Shown here one piece after another: positions 33,568-43,520 of a DNA stretch of 64,000 nt. The notes under the pieces were generated by a model, which searched no databases, was not told the origin of the DNA, and saw only the letters and a program-made list of their open reading frames with translations. Position numbers and translations under genes: made by a program. The stretch is from Glandiceps talaboti (taxonomy: Eukaryota > Hemichordata > Enteropneusta > Spengelidae). Within the stretch, counting starts at the first letter, position 1. The number at the start of each line of letters is the position of its first letter. The stretch spans positions 14,777,003 through 14,841,002 of the forward strand of contig NC_135551.1 in the NCBI RefSeq assembly GCF_964340395.1, read 5' to 3'.

Positions 33568-36500
33568 TTATGGACATTTTTGTTTGCCCTTTGGTGACCC
33601 CATAATTGGAACTGGTGCACGTTTGAGGACCTCTAATGCAGCTTTGTTCAGATTCTGACTAGGTTCCCATGAGTTTTTGTCGGATGAAAATCCAGCCCAC
33701 TTGATTAGATATTGCAATTGACCATTTTTGTACCGTCCTTTCATAATTTTCTCTATACCAAAATAGTTATCATTGTCGTCTTTATCAGTATTTACATCAG
33801 AGTCATTCTCAACACTCTGTTCTAACCTCCGTCTCTCAGCACGTGTGCGTACATTGTTACGCCAAGTTTTAGAGGCTGTAGTCTGTATTTGCTTGCTTCC
33901 TGTTTCAGGAGCACTCTGGTACTGTGGGATGCTATACAATTCTGTATCAGATTGTAAATGGTAGTTTGTACTTTGTGTTCTTTGGTTCACTAACGGATCA
34001 ATGCCTTGGCTATCTTCTACATCGTCTGAAGTGTGCATGTCAGTATTTCTGCCACTTAGAAGATGGTCTGGCCGTAAACGGGCATGTTTTAACCTATTTG
34101 CATGAATCACCTTATTGTATTTCTTAGAACTGTCAATATATTGAAGTTTGAAATTGACAGGTGAGACTTGTTCCTTGATACGAAAAGGTCCCCGAAATGG
34201 ATGATGAAACTTTGGACTGCATCCAACTTTTACGGCTGGATGATGAAGATACACTATATCACCTACTGTAAACTTATGTGATGTATTCGCTTTTGCATCA
34301 TAACGCAATTTCATATCTGCTTGTGCCTTTGTTATGTTCTCCTTTGCTAACTGTATCGCCATGTTTCTACATCTTGCCATTTCATGAAGATGAAAATCGA
34401 CATTCCTTGATACACCTAGTCGCGGTAATATTTCAGCATCAACCGGAAGTCTAGGTTCAGTACCGAACATCACTTTGAAAGGTGACATTTTCGTAGTTTC
34501 TTGGGGTGTGGCCCTATATGCAAATAACACAGATTGGAGATATACATCCCAATCATCAGATTCGTCTGATGTATACATTGATAACATATCTAAAAGCGTA
34601 CTGTTCATACGTTCAGTGAGCCCGTTGCATGCTGGGTGATATGCAGATGAACGTGTCTTTGTAATATCAAAAAATCTACATACTTCCTTAATAAGATGTG
34701 ACATGAACGATGCTCCTTGATCTGATAACAAGGAATTTGGGAATCCATATACACAAAAGATATCCTCAAATAATACCTTAGCGACTGTTTCCGCCCGAGT
34801 ATTCGGAAGAGCGAAGGCCCATGCAAACTTGGAAAGATATTCTGTAACTACCAGAATGTAACTGTTTCCGCGTTTCGTAGTCTTTAATTTGCCTAAGAAA
34901 TCAAAACCAATGCGGTCCATTAAACCATTAACAGGTATTGGCAATAATTGACTTCTATAACGACGCCCTCTTTTTCTCATATGACAATGAGAACATGAAG
35001 CTACATAATCATTGACGTCCTTAAGTAGATTATCCCAATAGTATTTTGTTCTGATCGCATGTAATGTCCTTGAAGTTCCCAAATGACCTCCTGTGACATC
35101 ATCATGAATTCGCTTTAGTAAGTAAAGTTGTAATGTTTTAGGCACGACAAGTTGTCTAATACAATCTTTCGCCTTGTACGACTTTCCTGTGGGGGACCAA
35201 AAATGGTATAGGACATTGTTTAATAACACATAATTCGCATGCCCTTGAATTAATTTTTGTGCATGTTTTGCTTCTTTTGGTAGTTCACCATTCTCCAAAT
35301 AAGCTATAATAGGCTTTATGTGCCGGTCTGCTCTTTGCAATTTTGACATGTGTTCCGACCTTATGTCGAAGTCATCAACATCTATAACGTTATTAAGTGA
35401 AGAAGTAATCTCTGAGTTTCGCGAGTTATTTTGCCGGCTTAATGCAACTTCACTATCAGATTTCTCATATAAATACCTTATATCAACAATAGAATCATCA
35501 GCTGTGTTTGTTTGCATATGTGCAATTTCAGGTATGATAGTATTGTCTGGTATCTCCAGAGTTAACACTGAGGGAATGACATCGTCAGTTTGAGTGGCCT
35601 GACTTGTGCAAGTATCAGATGTACTAAAATCTGAATCTTTGTATGTCTCTTTTGGATATTTACGTCTTGATAGACAATCTGCATGTGGAATACTCAAACC
35701 TGATCTGTGCTCGATATCAAATGTATATTCCTGTACTTTTAATACCCATCTGGCTATACGACCGCTAGATGTTTTTGTTTTGAATAGATATGGCAAATTT
35801 GCATGATCAGTAACTACTGTAAAACGGTTTCCACGAAGATATGCATCACATTGAGCTAAACCATGCAATACTGCAAGAGCCTCACGTTCAGTCGTTGTAT
35901 AATTTCGCTGCCCACGGCTAAGCGATCTTCCTCCATAACAAATTGGATGTTCTACATTGTCCTGGTTTTGTGCTAAAACATAGCCAACACTATACGCAGA
36001 TGCATCGGTATAAAGGATAAATGGCTGTCCATATCGTGGATAACCTAATAGCGGAGCATTGACCAGTGCATGTTTCAATGTAACAAATGCCTGTTGACAT
36101 TTATCATCCCAGACGAACTTTTTGTCCTTTTTGAATAGATCATATAATGGGCCCGCAATCTTGGAAAAATCCTTTATGAACTTACGATAGAAGCCGGCTA
36201 AGCCTAAAAGGGACTTTAACTGTTTCACATTTTTCGGGACTGGAAAAGTTTTGACGGCTTGTATTTTATTTGGGTCAGTTGCAATACCATTCTCATTTAA
36301 GATATGTCCTAGAAATTTAACTTCTCGTTTGGCAAAATGACATTTCTTTGGACCAAGTTTGAGATTAGCTGAACGCAAACGTGTGAGGACCATTTCCAGG
36401 TGATCTAGGTGATCACTAAATGTTTTGCTGAACAAAATTAAATCATCCACATATATTACTAAGTTTTCCCACAGCATTTTTCGGAACAGAAACTGCATTG

Positions 36501-37164
36501 TTTGCTGAAACGAACAGCTACTATTGCGTAATCCCTGTGGTAAAGTCTTCCATTCAAATTTCCCATCAAGACTAACAAACGCGGTTTTGTACGAATCTTT
36601 GTCATTTATAGCCAATTGCCAAAATCCGCTTGTCATATCTAATGTAGTAAAGTATTTTGGAGCCTGACTTCCCACCATATCGATTGCATCTGTTACCCCT
36701 GGCAACGGAAATACTATCGGTACTGTTTGTTTGTTCAATTCTCTATAATCAACAACTAAGCGCCACCCCGCCCCTGAAGGTTTCTTAACGAGTAGTAATG
36801 GTGACGAATATGGTGATGTGGAGGGTTTAATTATTCCTTGATCTAGCAAATTATCTAATTGTCGTCTAATTTCATTTCTTTTCTCTGGTGAAACACGATA
36901 TGGTGGTCTAGATACTGGTCTAGCATTAGGTTCCAACTCAATTCGATGCTTGATCAAATCACAGTACCCTAATCTACCAGATTTATCTACAAAGGCATCC
37001 CTGTGCTTCCAAAGAATTGAGCGAAGATCAGTAGTAATATTGATGGAGATCCGGGGCTTGAACAACAGTAGTAATATTGGTGGCGATCCGGGCAATATTA
37101 CTACTGATCTTCGCACACAGCTGATAGACCAAGTAATAACACCCGAATCACTCTCATATCTCAT
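33568..37164 (-). CDS. pol: Ty3/gypsy pol: RT, RNase H, integrase, chromodomain
   Basis: 1198 codons without a break. Order: RT from about residue 73 (LVVDYRELN at 136-144, catalytic YVDD 238-241; the usual FG-L-NAP-F stretch is QGLRNSSCSFQ); RNase H (YTDAS at 385, TEREAL around 425, VTDHANL at 451); integrase with an HHCC zinc finger (GGHLGTSRT ... CSHCHMRK) and a DDE core (IGFDF, LLSDQGASF, GLTERMN); a GPF module (RGPFRI); and a C-terminal chromodomain (YLIKWAGFSSDKNSWEP). The chromodomain places it among chromoviruses. The first 40 or so codons read through LTR and junction sequence and are not a natural N-terminus. Gag and protease are missing. Confidence 0.95.
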   Translation of the reverse strand: MRYESDSGVITWSISCVRRSVVILPGSPPILLLLFKPRISINITTDLRSILWKHRDAFVDKSGRLGYCDLIKHRIELEPNARPVSRPPYRVSPEKRNEIRRQLDNLLDQGIIKPSTSPYSSPLLLVKKPSGAGWRLVVDYRELNKQTVPIVFPLPGVTDAIDMVGSQAPKYFTTLDMTSGFWQLAINDKDSYKTAFVSLDGKFEWKTLPQGLRNSSCSFQQTMQFLFRKMLWENLVIYVDDLILFSKTFSDHLDHLEMVLTRLRSANLKLGPKKCHFAKREVKFLGHILNENGIATDPNKIQAVKTFPVPKNVKQLKSLLGLAGFYRKFIKDFSKIAGPLYDLFKKDKKFVWDDKCQQAFVTLKHALVNAPLLGYPRYGQPFILYTDASAYSVGYVLAQNQDNVEHPICYGGRSLSRGQRNYTTTEREALAVLHGLAQCDAYLRGNRFTVVTDHANLPYLFKTKTSSGRIARWVLKVQEYTFDIEHRSGLSIPHADCLSRRKYPKETYKDSDFSTSDTCTSQATQTDDVIPSVLTLEIPDNTIIPEIAHMQTNTADDSIVDIRYLYEKSDSEVALSRQNNSRNSEITSSLNNVIDVDDFDIRSEHMSKLQRADRHIKPIIAYLENGELPKEAKHAQKLIQGHANYVLLNNVLYHFWSPTGKSYKAKDCIRQLVVPKTLQLYLLKRIHDDVTGGHLGTSRTLHAIRTKYYWDNLLKDVNDYVASCSHCHMRKRGRRYRSQLLPIPVNGLMDRIGFDFLGKLKTTKRGNSYILVVTEYLSKFAWAFALPNTRAETVAKVLFEDIFCVYGFPNSLLSDQGASFMSHLIKEVCRFFDITKTRSSAYHPACNGLTERMNSTLLDMLSMYTSDESDDWDVYLQSVLFAYRATPQETTKMSPFKVMFGTEPRLPVDAEILPRLGVSRNVDFHLHEMARCRNMAIQLAKENITKAQADMKLRYDAKANTSHKFTVGDIVYLHHPAVKVGCSPKFHHPFRGPFRIKEQVSPVNFKLQYIDSSKKYNKVIHANRLKHARLRPDHLLSGRNTDMHTSDDVEDSQGIDPLVNQRTQSTNYHLQSDTELYSIPQYQSAPETGSKQIQTTASKTWRNNVRTRAERRRLEQSVENDSDVNTDKDDNDNYFGIEKIMKGRYKNGQLQYLIKWAGFSSDKNSWEPSQNLNKAALEVLKRAPVPIMGSPKGKQKCP

Positions 37165-37650
37165 ATCTGACTCAACTTCTGTATGTACGTACCAGGATCA
37201 CACTTGAACTTTAAAGGGAATTAGCTCAGACTACACACAGTGTTTAAAGATCTACACTGGAAAACAAGGCAAGCACCCAGCATAGTGCCTCGTTCATTGA
37301 CTTCCCGCGAAGCCAAGTCCTCTTGCCAAATCTGAGCTGAAGTGCCTGTCCCCCCAGTGTACTTTATTGTGACGTCCGTAAAGTCTAAATTTACATAACG
37401 CATGGCCAATGGCCAAATAATTAATGCACTCCATATACGCTTTTCTTAAAACATTGATGAATGATCAATATGAATCCTAGATATTTATGAAATGCAGACT
37501 GTCGTCTCATGTATTCGAGTATGCTTGGAATCCTGTGTGGTCTGAATCCGATATCCTTGAGACAGTCTATTGACCTTTCAGTCAAACTAGGACATGCGAT
37601 GTTGTTAAAATATTAAGTTTACTGAAAATATAAATATGTCATCTGTGACA
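37096..37650 (-). repeat. 5' LTR of the Ty3/gypsy element
   Basis: 555 bp, matching 31637-32191 base for base as far as I can read. Its inner end runs directly into RT-coding sequence. Confidence 0.95.
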
Positions 37651-38706
37651 CTAGGACAAGACGACGTCAGTGTATATATATTTGAAACAGTGATATCATT
37701 TTGTTTCACACGACTGTATGTAGTGTGATCGCATTGTGAGTACAATTAAGGAGGTGTGTAAATTGTTACCATCGGAATGTATTGAACTAGAATACAGCAT
37801 TAAATAGTCTGGTTGTTTCTCTCCCTACTTAACTTGTACTAGAATGGTCAATATGAATTAAATCAAAGCAAATTACAGATATGAGCAAATTAAAAATGCA
37901 CAACTGCTTTTCAATTTTGATAATTTTAGCAAATTCTACATGGACTTTCAATGTGGATTTTTTATCAAATTATTATTACATGGGCAATGTGTTCACAGTG
38001 CTATGCTAATTCAAATTCGGTCTGTGATGTGCACCTCCTAAATATAGCCATTGTTGCTATGGTTACCACTGACCTGTCCTTTCAAAATACCCTTGCTATA
38101 CTCAGACCTGCCGACGAATAATAAAATGACATTTCGTGGCGCAAAGTTCACTTGCTGCTTTTTTAAGAATACCATTAATCACAGCCACTTGTGAAATTTA
38201 TTCCACTATTTTGAATATAAGGCACTTAAGGGGCTCTTTTAAAGGCGTCTTCTATTCTATTCATAAATCTTATTCAAGAATTGGATTAGTACGGCCTGTG
38301 TTTGTTTACTGATGACGTCAGTCTTGATGTCGTACCACTGTGACAGTTCTGTACGTTCAGGGAAAGACATCTTGACCATAAATGCTAACTTCACAAATTA
38401 CTAGCGACGTCATGGAACTTTCAACAATGATTATGTATATATACATTTTGACAAGTTGACAAATGTTGTTCTCAAATAACGGTTATTTACTATGGATACA
38501 TAAGGATTTTAAAAATATTTTATCTGTACGAGTATGTTGTGGTATATAGGCGCTAATTACAATAATCATTTTCTTAAAACAATTGTAAATGCCTTCTTGT
38601 ATATAACGACTGCATCTCGTCTATAAATAACACATGGTACATAGCTAATGGTAATTCTATCCTACCACTAAATGTAAATGTCATTGTGACAGATTCCATA
38701 TTCAAA
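37651..38706 (-). other. 3'UTR and flank of receptor C
   Basis: Resumes the duplicated block shared with 42436-43520. The last 150 bases before the stop codon are almost the same as in D. Confidence 0.75.
38197..38202 (-). terminator. Polyadenylation signal of receptor C
   Basis: AATAAA in GGAATAAATTTCAC on the - strand, 505 nt after the stop; the same context is found in A, B and D. Confidence 0.5.
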
Positions 38707-40980
38707 TTAAACCCTGATTTCTGCATACTCTGTACTCTCATCAGTCTCGTTGATTACCATGCTTTGTTTCTTATTCGTCAGACTTGGTTTCCTTGGTGAC
38801 AAGTCGAGTTCAGCGTAGGTCAACTCTTCTACGTTCTTTGTTCGTGGATAGTTTACCATGTCAACCTCATCTTCTTCATATGCTTCGTTTGTATCACCCG
38901 CGATGTCGTTTACCGACGTTCTAGCCTTAGATTGACGTTTCTTTTTCGACAAGTCAACCTCTGAGTACATGACGCTTGTATCACGAATGTCTTGTTCTCC
39001 TCCCACGTGACCCTCTGTCTCAGATGTGATGCCTTTCTCTTCATTGACATTACTATCGAGCTCATTTTGTTGTTGATCTGACTCTTTCGTTTCCATAGCA
39101 ATAAAGTTAGTGAAGACTTCACCACCAGTTTTACGTTTCTTTTTTGTCATGTCCACCTGTGCGTACTTATTACCCATGTCGAGAGAATCTTCTCTGCCAT
39201 TCTGTTCATGAAGCTGTATTTCTTGTGTCGACTGAGATTCTCGTCGTGTGGGCGCGACATCTTTTTGAGCCACACCACTTGTCGACTTACGCAAATTTGG
39301 TTTCACAGCAATAATTGGCTTTGAGTTTCGTGTCATCTGCTTACTTGGGACCACATTTGACGGAGCTATGTCTCTAGTGTTATGTGAACGTCGTATGTCT
39401 GTATCTGCACCATCAGCATTTTCCCTAGCTTTAGTTTTATCAGTTTTCTTCAAAGCAAGTTTTGCATGTAGTGTGATTTCAACAGAGTCGTATTCATTGC
39501 TGCTAGCAGATTGGTCAACATCATTAACGTTATCATATGCAGCATTAGATGAACTTGAATATGGTGATATCTCTTCTCTGTTATTATCACAACTCTCGTA
39601 ACACACATTCTCTTTTGAGATAAATTCATCTGATGATTTATTCTGTGTTGATTTTCTTCGTGATTTCATAACACAGACTATCACTATGATAATGATGATA
39701 AGTACAATAATGAAACCAAAACCACCAACAGCGCCCCCAATGATGATTTGTGTATCCATATTACTTTCTTGTTTATCGGCTGCAAGATTAGTTACATCAT
39801 TCTCTTCACTTGTGGTCATTTTACTTACATCTTCAACTGTCGTGTGAATCTGGCTGTATATACCGTTAGTGTTCGTAATCTCCCGAGTCTCTGAATACAG
39901 TCCACTGGATGTAGTCGTAGATGGTGGTATACTAACAACAAATGTAACTGAGTCAGTAGACGATCCAATAGTATTAGTAGCATTACAAATGACTGTATAT
40001 TCACCATTATCTTCCATCAGAAATCCCGTCATTAATAGTGATTTGTTTTCATTGAAAAGTTGAATATTACCACTCTCTAGTGTAAATCTAGGAATATCTG
40101 GTAAAGTCCAGTCGTACTTCTCTACCGCTGGGTTTGCTTCTGTATCACATGTGAAAGTGATGAGAGTATCTTCCTCTGAGACGGTTTGAGAAGAAGACAT
40201 GATTCGTATACTTGGCTTATATTGAACGTTGAATGGTCCGAGTTGACAAGTTTTGTTGGATTCAAATGTTGGGTGAAAACTTGTACAAGAATATGATGCT
40301 AGAGATTCTTCTTTTGTCACTGTCCATAAATGTTGAATAAAAAGGTAGCCATTACTTCCCTGGATTCCGCTTACTGTCGTTGCTATAGGCCGTGTTACAT
40401 TCCCTACCTTGTACCATTGTAGTGCTGTTTGTGGTACACCAGTTGGGTCTGTTGAACACGTCAATTTAATCTCTTCACTTTCAATAACATTGAAGTCATT
40501 CGGTCCATGGAATCCAATGGTGCATTGAAGATCCCCAGTTTCAGGGTAAACGATATTTCGTACGTATGCTATATCTGATTGTATGACAGGAGTCGATCCA
40601 AGTCTTATCACAACACAGATATACTGTCCATTATCAAATGCAGCATGAGAAGCATCGGCTTGAATCTGTAGATTGTATGTAGAATACTGTCCTGATATAG
40701 ACCCATTGACAGAATAACGATCGTCAGTATAATCAGTGACGACATACATTGTCTCTGCTTTACTTATTGCAGTTCCATCCTTGTACCAAACAACCTTCTG
40801 ATCTGATTGTAGGTTTTGAACGGTGCACCTTAAAGTAAGAGTTACTTGGTTGGTGTTACCATACGTGAATGTATGACCCTGATCTGAAGGTTGTACGTAG
40901 AAGGAAAGTTCCTGGCCACCACATAATACAGTCATTAATATGAAGCTCATGAGGTTAGTCAACAGTAGCCACTTGTACAT
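38707..40980 (-). CDS. Ig receptor C, long tail with ITIM and ITSM motifs
   Basis: 757 residues in one exon, start MYKWLLLTNLMSFILMTVLC (signal peptide) at 40980; upstream in-frame codons are ignored because they precede the leader. Ig1 (Cys 52 and 122), Ig2 (Cys 175 and 232 plus Cys 153 and 245), Ig3 (Cys 278 and 332), stalk about 350-409, TM about 411-438 (a long Ile-rich helix), cytoplasmic tail about 320 residues. Tail sites: Y606 (YAQVDMTKKKRK), Y672 in VMYSEV (ITIM), Y722 in LTYAEL (ITIM), Y752 in TEYAEI (ITSM-like), plus Y461, Y482 and Y497 nearer the membrane. By the known roles of these motifs the tail should recruit SH2 phosphatases or adaptors. Likely an inhibitory-type immune receptor; the ligand is unknown. 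Confidence 0.9.
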   Translation of the reverse strand: MYKWLLLTNLMSFILMTVLCGGQELSFYVQPSDQGHTFTYGNTNQVTLTLRCTVQNLQSDQKVVWYKDGTAISKAETMYVVTDYTDDRYSVNGSISGQYSTYNLQIQADASHAAFDNGQYICVVIRLGSTPVIQSDIAYVRNIVYPETGDLQCTIGFHGPNDFNVIESEEIKLTCSTDPTGVPQTALQWYKVGNVTRPIATTVSGIQGSNGYLFIQHLWTVTKEESLASYSCTSFHPTFESNKTCQLGPFNVQYKPSIRIMSSSQTVSEEDTLITFTCDTEANPAVEKYDWTLPDIPRFTLESGNIQLFNENKSLLMTGFLMEDNGEYTVICNATNTIGSSTDSVTFVVSIPPSTTTSSGLYSETREITNTNGIYSQIHTTVEDVSKMTTSEENDVTNLAADKQESNMDTQIIIGGAVGGFGFIIVLIIIIIVIVCVMKSRRKSTQNKSSDEFISKENVCYESCDNNREEISPYSSSSNAAYDNVNDVDQSASSNEYDSVEITLHAKLALKKTDKTKARENADGADTDIRRSHNTRDIAPSNVVPSKQMTRNSKPIIAVKPNLRKSTSGVAQKDVAPTRRESQSTQEIQLHEQNGREDSLDMGNKYAQVDMTKKKRKTGGEVFTNFIAMETKESDQQQNELDSNVNEEKGITSETEGHVGGEQDIRDTSVMYSEVDLSKKKRQSKARTSVNDIAGDTNEAYEEDEVDMVNYPRTKNVEELTYAELDLSPRKPSLTNKKQSMVINETDESTEYAEIRV

Positions 40981-41075
40981 CATGGTTGAGATTAACATAT
41001 ACAACAGCAGCGACAGTGAATATTTTTGTCTTCTGACGGGAAGTACAATTTTAATGTCGCTGATTTTTTTCATTT

Positions 41076-41090
41076 CCTCAATACGGGTAC
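41076..41090 (-). promoter_or_regulatory. Conserved upstream element of receptor C
   Basis: GTACCCGTATTGAGG on the - strand, 96 nt before the start. GTTTACATTTACGAGACTAG lies just upstream. In C the element is out of frame with the gene, so its conservation is not due to coding. Confidence 0.6.
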
Positions 41091-41179
41091 TTTTCTCTTT
41101 TTTCTAGTCTCGTAAATGTAAACGGGAACGAGAATAGTTGCATGAGTGAATATAAACAATAACCCTTCATGTAAAGCCA

Positions 41180-41829
41180 ACGAACTGTAAGTATTTACAC
41201 GGTAACCTACCAACTTTACAAATTCCAATGTTTGACGGACTGTGTTCTCAGTGACTTGCTAATTATTAGGTTGTCTAAACGTACCAAACTGTCAACTATT
41301 ATCGACATTACTGTTTTGCATTCAAAATCAAAAGTACACAACTTGGTGAACAATTTTAATATTCAACATAATAAATGGAGTAGTTAGAAGATGCAGACAG
41401 GGTTCGAGGTCAACTTTGAGTCTGTCCAACGACCCACTTTCTTTTATTTATGAAATGTTTGTCAATTCGCATATTAATATCAGGTTGTTATTTAAATAAG
41501 AATTGTGGAGTTAGACTTTAATTCTGAGAATTGTCTGCATAAATAATGTTATAGTTGCTTTAACAGAATCTGACAACAATATGTTTTTTTTTTGTGTTTT
41601 TTTAAACTGTACAATATGCCTAATTACTTATTTGAACTATTTAGGAACTAAGGTAGAAAGGTGGTTGAGTTGGCATCTGTATTCATGAACCCCTTTCTTA
41701 TAATGTTTTGATAATATTGACGTCGTAAACACAGAAACGATATGAGAATCTGTTTTAATCGTCACCATCTTTAGGTCACAAGATAGTAATCTTTATCAAC
41801 AAATGTAAAAAGTTCAGGTAGTTATGTTC
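41180..41829. other. No gene recognised
   Basis: AT-rich spacer upstream of receptor C; nothing supported beyond the promoter-proximal block. Confidence 0.4.
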
Positions 41830-42045
41830 TCCATATGGTCTCCATATGGTCTCTGTGTTATTGGTTTCTTCTCATCGTTTTAAATTATTTTGATTAAGTT
41901 AATTAAGTTGATGTCAGTTTTCGCATCCACTATTTCTTGCGATACTTCGCAGTTTTATTTTATTCTGAAATACGTAAAAAAAGTCCAGGGTTGGCATGAA
42001 CAACTACGTGGGGTCGGGTAACCGAAACCAACAATTTTTTAGACC
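41830..42045 (+). mobile_element. Dispersed repeat R1, partial copy
   Basis: CATATGGTCTCTGTGTTATTGG, GTTGATGTCAGTTTTCGCAT and GGGTAACCGAAACCAA match the right half of R1 at 56341-56712. The left half is missing or diverged. Confidence 0.5.
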
Positions 42046-42138
42046 TAATGTGCAGTGTTTTTAAATATGTAAGTCTTTTTTTCTGGATAAGTTCCCTTTC
42101 TCCCCGTTTAAGAATGTTATCAGAACCAATATAATAGT

Positions 42139-42333
42139 CAATCTGATTAAAATGCGATGTGGTGAAAGCGGCTAGATGTCCTTATTTACCTCTATTCATC
42201 GTGTTGTGACGTTTGTTTTGTTCGGAGTGGGAAGGCGGCGATCACTCCGAACAAAACAAACGTCACAACACGATGAATAAAGGTAAAAAAGGACATCTAG
42301 CCGCTTTCACCACATCGCATTTTAATCAGATTG
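42139..42333. mobile_element. Foldback MITE, copy 1 (195 bp)
   Basis: Starts CAATCTGATTAAAAT and ends with its complement. The arms are about 90 bp, near-perfect, around a short GGAAGGCGGC loop. TATAATAGT is present on both sides (42130-42138 and 42334-42342), a 9-bp target duplication. The paralogous locus at 31498-31510 has the unfilled site. A 9-bp duplication fits Mutator-like elements. Confidence 0.92.
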
Positions 42334-43014
42334 TATAATAGTATAACCTCATTTGAACTTCTCTGTCACACAGTGTAGGTCAAATGTCATATATGTACGG
42401 TGCTGTTTATAATGCCTTCTACTGCTAAGACTAGGACGTCGACAAGAACACGTCAGTGTAGATGTATGAAATAGTTGATATATCATTTTGTTGCACACGC
42501 CTGTATGTAATGTGATCACATAGTGATGACCATTGATAGTACCCTGTATTTTGTATTGAGTACAATTAAGTAGATATATAATTTTCTACCATCGGAATGT
42601 ACTGAACTAGAATACAGTTGTGTATATGCGTGGTCGTGTCACTCCCTATTTACTTTGTACAAGTGTGTTCAACATGATTTCTACCAAAGTAAGCGACAGA
42701 TATGAGCAAATCAAAAACACAAATAACTAATTTTAAAGTTTAATAAGTTTCAGCAAATTTTACACGGACTTTCAATATGTTTATCCAAAATAATGTATGT
42801 CAAATGTGTTTACAGTGCTATGTTACTTGCCGTTCGGCTTTATAGTTTGAAGCTCCTTTATTTAAACATCGTTGCCATGATTACTTCTGACCTCTTCATT
42901 TCATGTGACCCAATCTATACTCAGACCTGCCGACGAATAATAAAATGACATTTCGTGGCAATAGGTCACTTGCTGCTTTGTTAACAATACCATTAAACAC
43001 AGCCACTTGTGAAA

Positions 43015-43020
43015 TTTATT
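43015..43020 (-). terminator. Polyadenylation signal of receptor D
   Basis: AATAAA in GGAATAAATTTCAC on the - strand, 501 nt after the stop. Confidence 0.5.
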
Positions 43021-43520
43021 CCACTCTATTCAATATAAGACACTTAAAGGGCTGTTTTTACAGACGTCTTCTATTGTCAAATTCTATTCAAGAAATGGGT
43101 TAGTACGGTCAGCGTTTGTTTACTGACCTCAGTCTTATTGCTGTCGTTATACCACTGTGACAGTTCTATACGTTCAGGTAAATACATCTAGACCATAAAT
43201 GCTAACTCAACAAACTACTAGTGACGTCATGGAACTTTCAACTATGGGTTTATACAGTCAGACAAATCGACAAATGTTATTCTCCACTAACAGATATTAT
43301 TGTGATTTAATGATTAATAAAATGTTTTATCTATATACGGGTATCTTGTGGTATGCGCTAATCAGGATATTAATTTTTTGAAAATGTGTAAATACTTTCT
43401 GGAAATACATGTAAAGACTAGGCTAACATATCTTCTATAAATGACACATGGTACATAGCTAATGGTAATTCTATCCTACCACGAAATGTAAATGTCATCG
43501 TGACAGATTCCATATTCAAA

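Larger units (their letters stand above)
31637..37650 (-). mobile_element. Chromodomain Ty3/gypsy retrotransposon, gag-less
   Basis: Two apparently identical 555-bp LTRs, polypurine tract, and an intact pol frame with RT, RNase H, integrase and chromodomain. Between the 5' LTR and RT there is room for neither gag nor protease: the pol frame starts inside the LTR. Identical LTRs indicate a recent insertion, so the element was presumably moved with proteins supplied in trans, or lost gag after insertion. It sits in the 3' flank of receptor C; the same site is empty next to D (around 42430). Confidence 0.93.
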
